The notes beneath the pieces are model-generated. The model worked only from the letters and a program-made list of their open reading frames with translations. It did no database searches and was not told where the DNA came from. Shown one piece after another: positions 12,410-24,520 of a stretch of 64,000 nt of DNA (positions within the stretch are counted from its first letter, which is position 1; the number at the start of each line of letters is the position of its first letter). This DNA comes from Paragonimus westermani. Lineage: Eukaryota; Platyhelminthes; Trematoda; Plagiorchiida; Troglotrematidae. A program made the translations under genes and the position numbers. The stretch spans positions 35,920-99,919 of the forward strand of contig QNGE01002680.1 of the NCBI GenBank assembly GCA_008508345.1, in the 5' to 3' direction.

Positions 12410-13250
12410 GAGACAACAGAACAGTTTCTCTCGTATTAAAAGAAAAGTGACAGGAATGTTTACGACTTAATTACGCTAGAACCAATGTCAAGAATCGGTG
12501 ACATAATTAAATGGAAATGGTGGAGGTCGTTGCAGCAGTTAACTGACACTTACAGAGTTGTTGTTTTCATCATTCTAAGTTCCTAACACATTCGATTTAC
12601 CTTCAGATGAGTTCATAACGATTGAGGGGGCAGCGCTGGTATACCCGAGCATGCAGCTTAATTATGCTGATTTAGCTGACAATTCCAGAGTCTCGTTGAC
12701 AAATATGTTACAAACGACTGCGAGTGTACTGTCAAGCTAAGATGTTTTAACCCAACCGAATCAACCTATCGGCTGGTGCAGAGTTAACACAAGCAATAGT
12801 AAGATGAAGATCATTTGACTGCGCACGCAACAATGGTAACCAAAACAATGGTATCGCAGTTACACTCAATTCAGTCACGGTTTCCGTCTCGTCTACCGGT
12901 GCGTAGTATTGTAACAGATGTGACCATCCGTATGTGTGTCGCTGTAGAGCCACCGGTGTGGCAAAATTCACCTGTCCCATATCTGAACAGAGTCCGCCTT
13001 TGACAGAAAAATTGGTGTGAATGTTTCCACTGAGTATTTATGGTCCTAAATATTGGCTTAACTAGACTTGTTCACGTGCATACAATAAAAGTGGCCAACT
13101 ATTGTGGTCCACATAAATGAAGGACTGTTGTTAGTCTCAAGGAAAACAAACTGCCCGATTCAAAAATATATCTGCACCTAACCAACATGATTAACAGTGC
13201 TCTACAAAACACGAGCAACTTCGAATTCCGTTCAGGTAATAATGGGTAGA
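12410..13250. other. Non-coding, nothing recognised
   Basis: No coding or repeat signal was supported. Confidence 0.45.
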
Positions 13251-13860
13251 ATGAGTTAGCTGGGTCAAAAGCGTGATCTGTTTCCATGATGTACCTTGTA
13301 GTGAACGAAGTAGGATTTCGGTTCGCTGATTCTCTCACCATTGTTTGTTGCATCATCGCACGCACCAATCACTTTGGCAAACGTTCAGCCGTTCTTAAAC
13401 ATTATCGCGTACAAATTCTGCCAACAGAGAGGTCAACAAAAATGGAAGTTTGCCGAGAAATTAAAGGACAGACGAAGATTTTCTTGAGACAAATGTCAGC
13501 AAGGTTAGGTTGAGAATAGCAGACGCAATTCATATGCTCACTGTGAGCGAGCCAAAGCAGATTGCAAATTTTCACTTGCGTCATTTGTGATGTAATCACC
13601 GTTGAATGAGAAGTTCTGAAAAACCTGCTTCTTTACAACCGCATCGACTTTCTTTTACAAGAAATGTTGACAAACTCTCCAAGACATTCTTTTTCGTGTA
13701 GCAACTTTGTACTTCCCTTTCCTCTTTGCCAGTAGTTATCGAGACATATTTGTCAGGCTGTGTGAAGCAGGGTCCACAGCAGAACCGGTTTTCAGGCAGT
13801 TGACGAGAAAGTAGATTGTAAATGCTGACTGCTGCAAATGGTATCGGAGTGAATCGTATA
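13250..13860. repeat. Diverged segmental duplicate, copy 2; upstream region of signal-peptide exon
   Basis: This is the partner of 5860-6770. It ends just before the ATG at 13866, so it probably contains the 5' untranslated region and possibly the promoter of that exon. An in-frame stop (TAG at 13812) precedes the ATG. No convincing TATA or initiator element was picked. Confidence 0.45.
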
Positions 13861-13865
13861 ATGTC

Positions 13866-13917
13866 ATGCTATATGGTCTGTTTTTATCAGCTTCCATATT
13901 GTGGTGTTCTTCTACGG
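13866..13917 (+). CDS. First coding exon: signal peptide, MEG-like gene (model 1)
   Basis: ATG 13866 opens the frame MLYGLFLSASILWCSST, a short hydrophobic core followed by small polar residues, typical of a secretory signal peptide. It is the first ATG in frame after a stop at 13812. The exon can end at 13917 with the donor GTAAGC, leaving one base of the next codon (phase 1). This phase fits the EGF exon at 15308 and every micro-exon downstream. The frame stays open past the donor to 14048, with a second hydrophobic stretch and another donor-like GTAATA at 14034 (phase 0), so a longer exon is possible. In schistosome MEGs the first exon also encodes the signal peptide; which downstream exons join this one is inference. 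Confidence 0.5.
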
Positions 13918-14213
13918 GTAAGCTTGTTAGGTGGAAAATATTTTACACTGTCTTTTTGCTTAACTGTGTTAGCCTGGTGGGCGAGGATAGAGCTGTTAGC
14001 ACACTGAGTTTCAGTATGCCTAAATTGAACAAGGTAATAAGCGGATAGTTGCTTTGAGAACTGTCTTTATATTTAGTCTTTGTGATCGGCTGTACCGGTG
14101 CACGGAAGCCAATAGATCTGTTTAACTTAAAAAATAATTAACGGTACACTTGTGATGCTCTTCAGCATTATTTCCAACATTTGGCCCTACTTTTCAATAT
14201 CTTTTATGCACAG

Positions 14214-14319
14214 TGAATTTGGTGATACGAAACCATATCATGTGCACTTTGATGAACATTCGGTTGTTATGGGTTTTGCACATTTTTTCGCAGACTTTCT
14301 GTTCACCTACGGGGCTACT
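14214..14319 (+). CDS. Candidate exon, phase 2-0, function unknown
   Basis: A very strong pyrimidine tract and CACAG precede 14214, and GTGAGG follows 14319. Read as phase 2 it encodes EFGDTKPYHVHFDEHSVVMG followed by a hydrophobic stretch ending ADFLFTYGAT. Phase 1 is also open. At 106 bp it is not a symmetric micro-exon. It lies 296 bp after the signal-peptide exon; a similar 109-bp phase 2-0 unit lies 115 bp after the second signal-peptide exon. The minus strand is also open across here, which lowers confidence. Confidence 0.3.
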
Positions 14320-15307
14320 GTGAGGAAGGATTCTATGGAAGTCAATGTGAAAATACTTGCTCTGTTCCGTTGGGCTTTCAAACTGAGCATATTTGGTGCG
14401 ATCAGTCGAATGTATACTGTCGTCAAGGTTAGGTTGTGTCAAGTTACTTGACACGTTGGTTTGTTATCATTGGTTTTTACGAGGTATTCTTCCTGTGAAA
14501 GAGGACATTGTCTGTTGGTTGCTTTCTTTCACATTGGACAAGGCGTATTGTTCTTGCTAACGATGCTGTTGAACGTGATGCTGCTGGTTAGTATAAAGCG
14601 ACAGACAGATGCCTGTCATCAGTCTTAAATGCACAGCAACAAGCCCTTTTGGATTCATCAGGAAGAGATTTTCAAAAGGATATGCGAACCGACGATTTGC
14701 AAACCATACTACTGGAAACTCCATAGTTCAGTCTCTGGATAATGAGGTGGTTAACAGCTGCCTAAGGTCAGTCCAATGATCTGTTTTTGTAGGATACCAA
14801 GATGGCACTACACAATAAATTTGCATAAAAAGACAAGACAGACACAGATTGTTTAATTACTATTGCCTCCTCTGTGGAAGCTCAACATCAATGCTGTCTT
14901 ACTAGGTCATTAATTGGTGCTACTCTACTTTGGTCGATGTGACTACAGTTCGTCTGTAAATGATGAAAATCAATACCGGATTGTCCAGCCAGTGGACAGT
15001 AGTGGTAATCCTGTTGCTTATTCACACAAACAGTACAAATCTGAACGGAACGAAAAAAATTTCAAATATACCATTGCATTCCTCACTACGTGAAAGCTGT
15101 GTGTGTGCATAGTAGATAAGTTGCAATGCCTGATTTTATCATAGTCCTCTGGAATTTGTCTTTCTATCGACATGATGAAGGTCTGCGTTCTGGAATCAAG
15201 GGTTATCGACTACATATATATCACTGAATTGCATCAAGTAGATGTTTCAGCAAACACTGTGAGCAAATCACTTCCCCTTTTTATACTTCCATATTCTTCT
15301 AAGCTAG
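14320..15307. other. Putative intron
   Basis: No exon or repeat was recognised between the candidate exon and the EGF exon. Confidence 0.4.
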
Positions 15308-15496
15308 GTTGGACAGGACTTTTGTGTGAGCAGCGAGACCCTTGCAGTCAGCCCGAATTAGTCATCTGTCACAACGACGCCGAATGTCATCCGATCTACA
15401 CCCCTGGTCAAGCGGACGGAGAAACAGCAGCGTTTCGTTGTATTTGCCAACCTGGTTGGACGGGACCACTGTGTAACCGGCCTGAACTGGAATATT
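15308..15496 (+). CDS. EGF-like domain exon (phase 1-1)
   Basis: The 189-bp exon begins after TTCTAAGCTAG and ends at the donor GTGAGTCC at 15497; both boundaries are phase 1, the usual phase for EGF modules. It encodes the end of one EGF domain (GWTGLLC), then one complete EGF-like domain with six cysteines spaced C-x7-C-x5-C-x17-C-x-C-x8-C and the closing motif QPGWTGPLC, and stops inside the first cysteine codon of a third domain. The loop between cysteines 3 and 4 is long. EGF repeats of this type occur in secreted or membrane adhesion and signalling proteins. The preceding and following EGF exons were not found nearby, so it belongs to a long gene or is an isolated exon. It is phase-compatible with the signal-peptide exon at 13866, but it starts in mid-domain, so direct joining would leave half an EGF domain. 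Confidence 0.8.
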
Positions 15497-17034
15497 GTGA
15501 GTCCTGTAAACGTTCACTTTTATGGGTCTTTGCTACTTCTGAGATAGAATCGTCGTAAATCGTGCTGTCGAAATCATCTTAAACCGATAACTGTACTGTC
15601 TTACTCACTCCATAATAAACGGGCACACAAGTTAGAAGGAAGAGTGTGAGCGCCTGAATTAAACGTTACACATGTGCAGACGACCGTCCAAGCTGTCTGC
15701 TCATACCGATTGGCTCAGTGTGCGTTTAAGCACTTGAGCAAGGACGAATTATACAGCAGAAAGCTTGCTGACGGGACTGAGAAGTAGGTCAATTAGGTAA
15801 CATTGCTCACCATGTTATACCAGCCGATCCAGCTTGAGAAAAATGTGGAAATTAGAAGAGTACAGTAAGAACTCAGACAACCACGGGCGTCTGCTGTTTT
15901 GGTTTGGTTGTGCGAGACCTTGGAGGAATCCTTATCAGAACAGTCTTTTGATGATCTAAGATCTCTGAGCTGGGTGTCTAAGTCTGACACAGTTAACACC
16001 AATACTGTCGGCACAATACCGCAGACCAGCAGCCAGTTCTTGCTCAAGAACCACGACAATCAGACCGGACTGTTCAGTTGATTTTACTTAAGGTGGTTCG
16101 CACAAGTTTTGCGCCTTATCCTCAAACGCGTTACTCTTTGATCTGATTCATTTGTCACGCCACTTCCGAAAACATGTAATGTTTGACATGCTGATTGCTT
16201 TCGCCTTGTTCAGATTAGGTTATGAAGGGGCGGGTTCATTTTATGCATTTAACGACAACCCGCACTGTGCTTCTTAGCTTCTAAAAGGAAAAAACTTTGA
16301 TTTATGGACTAAGGTGAATGTTCCCCAGAATCTGCTTAACCGATAGGCCCAAGGGTGAAGATTGGATGCACCATTCTGACACCGGAAACTGTCGTTCCAT
16401 AAAAACCAAAACATGCTCAGAGTCTTACCTCTGTCTCGAATGGGGTCAGATGTGATGTCAGAGTTTGAAATTATCTTCACGGTTTGTTTCCTCTAATTTC
16501 CACATTTTAGTCCTCCATTCTTTGTGCTGAGAAGTTAGGAAGTTTATTTCTTCCAACCAGAAGTAACTTCTGTCTGATTATGACCTTCATTAATGTGAGT
16601 ATTTTCAAAGTTACGAACCGGATGGACAGACTGAAATGACAATCCAAAGAAGTGTGGAATGATAAATTATTACAACGCCAAATTCCCAGAAGGTTTTAAG
16701 CGTACAGAAGGAGCCTGGTGAGATTGACCGAAAGTTATCTGAGGTTTATTGATTATGAACGTTCTGCTGGAGCTGATCGTCTAAAGGCTATCCTCAAAAT
16801 AGTGGGCAGGAAACTTTCTAAAACCTATGGATTTTCCCTGCACTACTGGTACCAATTCCCAGTGTCCATATGAGCACATTGAGTGTGAGTGAGTCAGTAT
16901 ACTCTAAGGTTTGAATATCACAGATTAAACTTCTGCTGGTTACCACCTATAAGAGCAAGACATTTTTTCGACAGCGTAGCGTTACCTTCAGCATAGTTAA
17001 TAGTGCAAGTTGATAATTAAACCGGACAACTCAC
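15497..17034. other. Non-coding or intron
   Basis: One acceptor/donor pair encloses 16561-16594 (34 bp; open only from phase 2 to 0) and one minus-strand frame ends at a GTAAGA near 16430 but lacks a pyrimidine tract. Neither is called. Confidence 0.4.
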
Positions 17035-17145
17035 CTTTGAACTTGAGGCATGAAGACGGATATTTTCATGTGGGAAGAACAAAAATAGAGAGGTCACCCA
17101 CACATTAGACTCATCTTCTTGTCCAACAAGTTCGGGGCTCCACAC
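17035..17145 (-). CDS. Candidate minus-strand exon, 111 bp, phase 0-0
   Basis: On the minus strand a strong acceptor (TTCTATCCCATTCAG) precedes 17145 and a consensus donor GTGAGT follows 17035. The 37 codons read VWSPELVGQEDESNVWVTSL and end HASSSK. It is part of a 144-codon open frame (17451-17017), so it may also be an internal part of a longer exon. The protein was not recognised. Confidence 0.35.
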
Positions 17146-17291
17146 CTGAATGGGATAGAATAGAAGGACATTTAAAGTGCGTCCGAAATGTCGACGAGAA
17201 ACGCTGAAGATGGGAAATACTTTCACCAAATCACCTTTGCCAAGTGGACTGCACAAATTAGATGTAACCGTAATGCCAAATGGCAACTTAC

Positions 17292-17426
17292 ATACAGGAC
17301 AACGTTCACGGACAGTTCCGACACAATCCAAAACCAGAGAGAACAGACGCAAACGAACGATCACAGTAGGTATATTGGAGGCGGAGATCCACATAACGTC
17401 AAGTCCAACACGTAAATGACACTTCA
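17292..17426 (-). CDS. Candidate minus-strand exon, 135 bp, phase 1-1
   Basis: It lies in the same 144-codon open frame. An AG after CTCTCT precedes 17426 and a GTAAGT donor follows 17292; the length is divisible by three. Its phase does not match the 17035-17145 exon, so both cannot be neighbours in one transcript unless one boundary is wrong or the whole frame is a single exon. A mobile-element origin is possible. Confidence 0.25.
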
Positions 17427-20247
17427 CTAGAGAGCTTTTTTTATAGATCATTCGAACAAGTCAGTCGAGGGGAAGTAATTTCACCGTTTCAGTGAAGTTC
17501 ATATGGTGTGGAACACGTTGAGTAATATGTAGGCAGACCACATGCATAACAGTTTCTGCACTGTTACAATAGAAACTAGTAGAAAAAACGAAACAGGCAA
17601 AATCTCATGATCAAATTTTTAAGCGTTGATGGTAATTGGCGCTGCTGCTCTTCACGTAAAATTACATATCATGGGAAAGTACTTTAAAGATTATTGCTAA
17701 GTTTTACTCATGTGGCAACCTGACCGATTCGTCAATAAAAGTTAGTATACTCCTTACCGGACAAACATTGGCTAGCAAACCGTGGCACGTTGGAGTGTTT
17801 AAAAACAAATTTTTAATGCATTCTGATGTTACCCAATCGCTATGGTGGTTCTCAACAAGGTTAAGATTAACATCCCATGCAATCACATCCACAAGGATAC
17901 CACATGTCCACAGGAACGTTTCCACGTTACGCATCTACAGAGTTGTCGAAGTGTTAGCTTTTGTCGTTCTAATGATGTATGTTGTTCATCGTCAGTAATA
18001 TCAGTGAAAACAAGGGGAATGACAACAAGCTGGCACAAATCCAAATCAGCAATAACCTTGTCATTATAGTGTATATACAATACAACCCACCGTTATACCA
18101 GCAAACACCAGTTCTCCAGTTTTAGTTCACTCTCGCACAGCAGTTTTTAAACTAATTCTGAAACATGCGTAGTCACTTTCTGTAATCCTGACCAGGATTT
18201 GATTCCAATCTCATAGATGAAACCATATTGAAGCTTAAGGCAATTGCCCAAAATCTTTGCTGTCGGCCACCAAGCTCGCATACATACTGTTGACATCATG
18301 CCATCAGAAACTTTTACCCAAGTCTCGTCAACGCTTATGATTCTGTTGTTCAAGTGATACCTCGTAATCAGCTAAACAGAAGGAAGCTATGCGGTGACAC
18401 AGCAAGAGATCTAATTGAGTATGCTATCCGCCGACCTCTGCCGATCCGTCGGCCAACAAAGTGTAAAGTTAGTTACAACAACGCTTCGTACAATGTCAAT
18501 TGTTTTGTAAATGCTTCTATAAACCATCCAGAATAATCTGTTCATTGATTCTAAAATTTGTCATTGGAAACAATATTATAGTGGAATTTGAAATGCTGGA
18601 ATCACGAGCAGCGGAGTGGTAGTCTCAATGTAGTCTCACTTACCACTAGCTATTGCGTGCAAGCCTCCTCGTGGGTGTATACATGCGACAATTTTTAGAA
18701 CACATTCTAATTCACTGATTGTCACCGGTAAACGAGCTCACCTTGGGATCTTTTAATTAGGTGGTCCGGTGCTCATACACCGAACTTCAATCTGCTTTCG
18801 TTTCAGGAAGCAGACTTATTTCCTTCAACGCGTCTACTTTGAGTCCGTCACATATGGCTGTCCTATGCATACCGACAACATTCAACTAAGTTGAACGGTG
18901 CGTCATACATGGTTATCTTAGTTTCATGCAACCCATAACAGCTCATAGGCATTGCTCATTGGACGATACTTTGATTTACCGTGTCAAACCGTCAGCTGGG
19001 CTTTTGGCTGCTTCAAACCTCAACTTTCAGTTGACAACCTTGCTTGCCCAAATTTTGTTCCAGACAGCGATCACATTTTGCATCATCTTATTCACACTGA
19101 TGCACTTAGTCACAAAACTGTGAATTTTGTTTCCTCGAACCTGATGGCCAATCAAGTATGGTCATTTTTGCGCTCAAGTTTCTCGCCAGATCACTTAGGA
19201 TAATGTGTTCCTCGTGGCTCACATGACGAACCGCGCATAAAAATTGACCCTTCTGTCATGCTCACTTTTCAGATGATCAGCTGTCAAACATCATTTTCTA
19301 TGTGAGCGATGCAAGCTGAGCTGTTACGTACATGGAGACAGAACTTACGGCCATCTGCGCACATAACCTTTACGTTTGGCTATTACGTTTCTCACTCTAA
19401 CCTCTCGTCGCATTGGCTTCGTTAGTTTGTTCAGAGGTAGCCATGTAGAACTCCTGAACAATCCAGCCTATGCGTCATGTTAACGGAGGTATATGCGAGA
19501 TTCCCTGGTTAATAATCAGTCCCAAAAACAGGAACAAGTAACAACGCCACAGGAAAGGTTTAGCACTGGCTACGAAAATCCCTTTAAAGTGCTACAGGGT
19601 ACACTGACATTACTGAGAAGTAGCGCTAGTCATGTGCCATTACATAAAGGTTTTCTCCAATGGTCTGTAATGACCACGTTCTTACAGAACTCTTGACAAT
19701 AATGCATTATGAATTGAGTGAATGTTTGCCAGCAAACACTTAATCGCAACGCTGATAACCACTCCAATTATATGAGAATTGGACAAGGTCACTGGCCTTG
19801 GGTGAAACCAGCAAACTCTCCTTCAGTTATTCCGTTTATAAAGTTCGAAGATTGATTTCGTTTCCCATCACTCATTATCTATCAGTGCTGTAATCCGCTT
19901 GCTACGTTTCACTGGATATTTGTTTTATCTCAAATGAAAACTGATTAGTAAAAACAAGAGCCGTCGTTCCATATTACCTTTCATTTCCTGTTAGGATAAA
20001 AATGCACTCAGCTATTCTATGAATATCCCGTAGTAGACTACGTGTATGTAGCATAACTCGTACGTGAATTTACGACGTATGCGTCAGTGTTCCTATGTTG
20101 CATTTGAACACAGAAGATGCTTCAAAGTTTAATATCACCGATATTTTTAAGTCTGACTCGAAAACTCTGTCCTCATAAACGTTCTTAACAAACAACTTCG
20201 GAGAAGTTCAAATCACATTTTGTCAATACCCTTCTTTTTAATCATAG
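17427..20247. other. Non-coding or intron
   Basis: Short open frames only; nothing was recognised. Confidence 0.4.
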
Positions 20248-20289
20248 GTCGAAATGAAGATCGAAGTTATGGCACATTTAGAAAAGCCG
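20248..20289 (+). CDS. Micro-exon, 42 bp
   Basis: The acceptor is CCTTCTTTTTAATCATAG and the donor is GTGAGTTATT. In phase 1 it encodes RNEDRSYGTFRKA, hydrophilic and basic. It is the first strong micro-exon of the plus-strand series. No partner exon was found within the next 100 bp. Confidence 0.6.
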
Positions 20290-22542
20290 GTGAGTTATTT
20301 GTTCCAGAATTTATGCTTATTTGTCATCTGGCTCTTAATGTACGGCCTTGGATTAGGTTTCTCCCAAATTCCTTTCTATCCGTAACTAATCTCAACTTCA
20401 GCATACAAAATTAAACGTTAACTGGCGCGTTGGAAATGTAATCGGATTGCATCACTTAATTATGTATCACAACAGACTGCTGGCTAGTGGCTGAGCAAGG
20501 GATAGTGGATGACGGTAGAATTGGAAAGTGAGTCCGTTCGAAACGACCTGGAAAAACCTATCCGCCTTGGTATCACGAATACAAGGCTAATAAATAGGAA
20601 TAGTCCCACACATTACTGAATGAAGAAATAAACAGTACAAAAGTTGTAAACTTGATCCCCAATTGTGAAAGCGTCAGAGGTTAAATTGTTGAGGATTCCA
20701 AGTGAACTTAGGAAAAGATAACCGATGAGGTTCAAGATGTGATTCATTACATGGATTCGAATTCTAACCAGGAACAAACCTTTTTACAAGAAGAATGAAT
20801 TCGTTAAACCTGTAAGGGAAAAATGCATCAAAAAGTTTATGCACTTAAATGGCACGTATATCGATCATAAAGAACGATTGAGCAAACCATTGTTAAAAAA
20901 TGGCTGACTCACAAATTTGTTAAATTTTGTGTGCAGCACCCACGTTACAGTCAACAGAGGAAGGAAAGTTGAAGCAGTTAAACAAAAGATCGACGCAAAT
21001 GGAATGGGCAATATGAGTGCCGAGTACACTTGTTAATTAAAGAAGTCAACATAAAGTACACAGTAGGAAAGGAGAACTGTAAACCAGCAAACGGTCTGGC
21101 GTCCTCATTAGACAACAATTAATTACTCAACGTTCTCGGTTGAAAGGAAAAACAGACTGATCTAAATTTTGAATTAGGATAGTGCAGTTTGTGACTGTCC
21201 ACTTTTGCAGAGTTCAGATAAATCCACAGCAGCTACGTGTGTCTTCTCGCAGATATTCAATTGCACTGTTCGCTATTAAATCACAGACCCCAAGTTAGCT
21301 TTTACTGTGTCATTCCAAGTGATCTTTCAGCTCCAGTGGTTTGTCAGTAGTTTTAAGGTTAATCTGTTATTTCGAACAAGAAAAGGACGAATGTAGTTCA
21401 GTCACGAGCATCAAGGTCACTGTTTCATTGTCAGACTGTCTCTAATGGACAGTTTTGTGACTGCTAACTACACCAAGAATACATCCAATTCATTGGGTTA
21501 AGTGACATGCCAGTAACAATATTGCTGGTGATTTTATTAGAAAACAACGTCAAAGTAAGCATATAAATTGTTGAGTAGTCGGGGATTTGGTTTATTTTCA
21601 AGTTGACCATCACTCACANTGTCAAATGTAAAGTATGCGTTTACTGTGTGGCTGCGCGCATTTTGTCTATCCGTAAGCTTGTACTTCACAACAGACATGG
21701 TCACCGAAAGGACACATCTAACAAAAACTATCCATTCTGAAACATTAAGCTCCCTTGATCCAGTTCGCCAATAATGGATGAAAGACATACATCACGAGAT
21801 GTTAATATTTTGTTTGCTCTCTTCAGTCACAAACGTAAAACATTAGAATATATAGGACATGCGGTTAGCAACACAATAGAAACATTCAACGATTGGGCGG
21901 ACATGAAACAAAGACTGTCGTCAGTTCCAGGGCAGACGAACTGCGTGAGTCAACGGTTTGTGCACACACACAGTCGGACGGTGAGTATTGATCAACATTG
22001 TCTCAGAGAAAGCAATACGTTTGCGTCACGCGCCTGTTCGTCCATCTACTTATTCTACGCTATTGCATGTGTCACCTAAAAAGAACAGTCTGACCTTATT
22101 TTCAACTCTGATTGTTACCGAAATATTACAACCTGGTTGCAACTGTTGACTTGAACCTCTGTTGCCATCAGAATCACTTGACTCATTTCGATTACCGGAT
22201 TTTTAAGGGTTGGAGGAAAGTTCCAATGCTTATACACCTCTGGCCCTCTGGTGGTCAATAATAAGAGAACAAAAATGTGAACGAGATGATATCAAACGAA
22301 GTACTAATGTTAGTGTGGTAATGGCGAGGTTGATTGGAGTATGAATAATGATAAAACAGAGTTAATTAGAGTGCAGGAAGTGAAGCAGATCTTGGGCATC
22401 GCAACCAAACATGGGCCAAGCACCTCAACCAACAAAGATTTGTTGTTAAGGGCACCCCAGGTCTTTCATTAGCTCAACGTTGTCCTGATGGCTAAACTGA
22501 TCAGGAACCTGAACTGGTATCACGAATGTATGCATCAAGCCT
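20290..22542. other. Putative intron
   Basis: It contains one ambiguous base at 21619 and the 22-bp word at 21821-21842 shared with 5619-5640. No exon was supported. Confidence 0.4.
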
Positions 22543-22866
22543 TCAATTAAAGTAATTTGTTGATGAAACTGTACCGATAGATTCAGTCATTCTGTCCCAG
22601 ATTAGATGTGGTCTAACACAGAAAGAATGTTGTTTACATTTCAGCCGATTCGTCTGATGATGCACCTTCAGCAAACGACCTCGGAGACCATGATTCATAT
22701 TAAGTCTATGAATATCTCGTACAGTATGCAACGGTTGGACTAAAAATCCATAAGTCAAAATAAGACCACATCTAACGTGTTGATAGTACCTGGAGTACTG
22801 ACTCAATGCAAACAGTCTTTTGGTGTCGGAAAGTGAGAAAAGCGATAAAGCAAGCCTCGTTGTCAA
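22543..22866 (-). mobile_element. LINE reverse-transcriptase ORF, degraded C-terminal fragment
   Basis: The minus-strand frame contains CGLILTYGFL, then NHGLRGRLLKV, then a basic stretch and FCVRPHLIWDRMTESI. This order resembles the C-terminal tail after the reverse transcriptase of CR1/Jockey-type LINEs (DLI-TYK, LRGH--KL, F--R----WN-LP--V). Key positions are changed, so it is a relic. The 5' part is missing. Confidence 0.45.
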
Positions 22867-24267
22867 GCGTTTTTTTTCTCACTTAGACGAATGCATTTTA
22901 CAAGGAGTGGTCGACAAGCTTGAGCATGTGGCTGACGGTGAAGACATACTAGTGATTTAAGTATCAAGAAGATGCACTTTTGTCGAAAGGTCCCAAACAA
23001 TGGGGTTAACATCTCAACAGTCATGTTAGCTTCCTGCCTAGACTAAGCTGAGTGCTGTCGCACAACCCACTTCCTAAGGGAGGAAATATCGACGGCTGTG
23101 AACCCAGGTTAAACATATACCCATTACCTTGTTAAATTGGTGTTAATTTATCATTTCAGATTTTAACTGGCTGGATGACGAACTACACGTTGCACTTGTG
23201 AAAGGTCGGTTTATACGTTTCATTGAAATGACACTCAGAAATTACTTTTTTGTGTGTCAGAAATGCAATTTTGTGTTGTTGTGGTATTCGAACATGTATC
23301 AGTATTTTCGTTATTCTTGCTATCAATATGGTGTTTTCCGAAACGTTAGGTTTCGTTACGTAAGAGCCTTTGGACTTTTATGATAACCCACTCAGATCAG
23401 CACTCATAAGTGATCACAGATTTCACGTTCATATAGACATTTTGGTCACTCTCTTCAACCAGAAGACTCTAGACTCGTATCAAGGCTCATCACTGGTGTG
23501 CCTTGTTTTGGTTCGGCGTCTGATCATCTGTCCACATTTTTATAAGTCAGTGCAACAGTTGTTTCGTATTAGTCATGAGTGACTTATACCGATTAGATAT
23601 CCAACAATAATCAATGAAGAAGAACACCAGAGTTATTTGACGGTGTCGACACGGTGAATATCCGGATAACCGTGTTCAACGAATTTCCAGTTGAGACTCA
23701 GGTGATCACAATTAATAAACTGAGCGAAGCAAAACCAAGCCAGGCCCAAAAAGATTAGTTCATAACGAACTATAGCAAATCAGTTTCTGAACAATAAATG
23801 ACTTCATTCAAATCAGCGAAACACATAGTGAAGTAAGATAATAAATTGTTTACCGCAAAACTTCCATTATCGAATATTGGCGAATGTTCTTAATAGTATT
23901 TTCGACCACGAAACTTGATAACGGCACAGTAGACAATCACGAGCAAGGCAAGACGTGAAACCGGACGCTTGAACTTGATGGAATGAAATGTGTACCTTGG
24001 AATGTGTGTACGCCAGTATGCAGGCGTGTGTAGAGTCGTGTAACTAACTCGATTCAGCGAACTTGTCGCTCACAGCGTGTAGACACAGACGCAACCCAAA
24101 CTGAGATTAGTACCACTGAACATTGAAAAATTGCACAGTTTAGGAAATGTAGTTTTGGACTGTACATAGGACTCGGTCGAATACACTGGGAGGTATCCGA
24201 ACGCTCGCACCATTGCACAGGCAAAAATATTGAACGTTACGTTATTATTTCTCGCACTCATTCTCTT
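22867..24267. other. Putative intron with one weak micro-exon candidate
   Basis: Only 23160-23204 was picked; the remainder has no supported feature. Confidence 0.4.
23160..23204 (+). CDS. Candidate micro-exon, 45 bp (weak donor)
   Basis: The acceptor TTAATTTATCATTTCAG is strong. Phase 1 gives FNWLDDELHVALVK. The divisible-by-three end at 23204 would use GTCGGT, a poor donor; the frame stays open to 23383 and a better donor, GTAAGA at 23360, would make a 200-bp exon that changes phase. Either end is possible. Confidence 0.3.
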
Positions 24268-24520
24268 AAGCATTCATCATCATCATAGACATCAAGACAT
24301 CAGTGGTTCACACTAATGCTTAACTGCCACACAACCATGAAGAAAAAGCAAACCCTATATAGGAAGAGAGAGAAGGAAAAAAGAAGGGGACGGGAAGTGA
24401 CAAAACTACTGAAAATGACTACGTCCATATTCAAACATTCAGCATCAAGGTGCCTACACCTTGCAAACAAACAACCGAGCTGTGGGTTGTGAAATTTTTC
24501 TCCCTGATCTTGAATCACTT
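24268..24520 (-). mobile_element. Probable LINE 3' end with ATG-repeat tail
   Basis: On the minus strand the segment runs into a short GATGATGATGA tail at 24268-24285, as in the LINE at 37735-38150. The upstream part has a 72-codon frame with cysteine and histidine residues, not recognised. Confidence 0.35.

Noticed and set aside
16561..16594. 34-bp interval with strong acceptor and GTGAGT
   Set aside because: Closed in phases 0 and 1; not symmetric.
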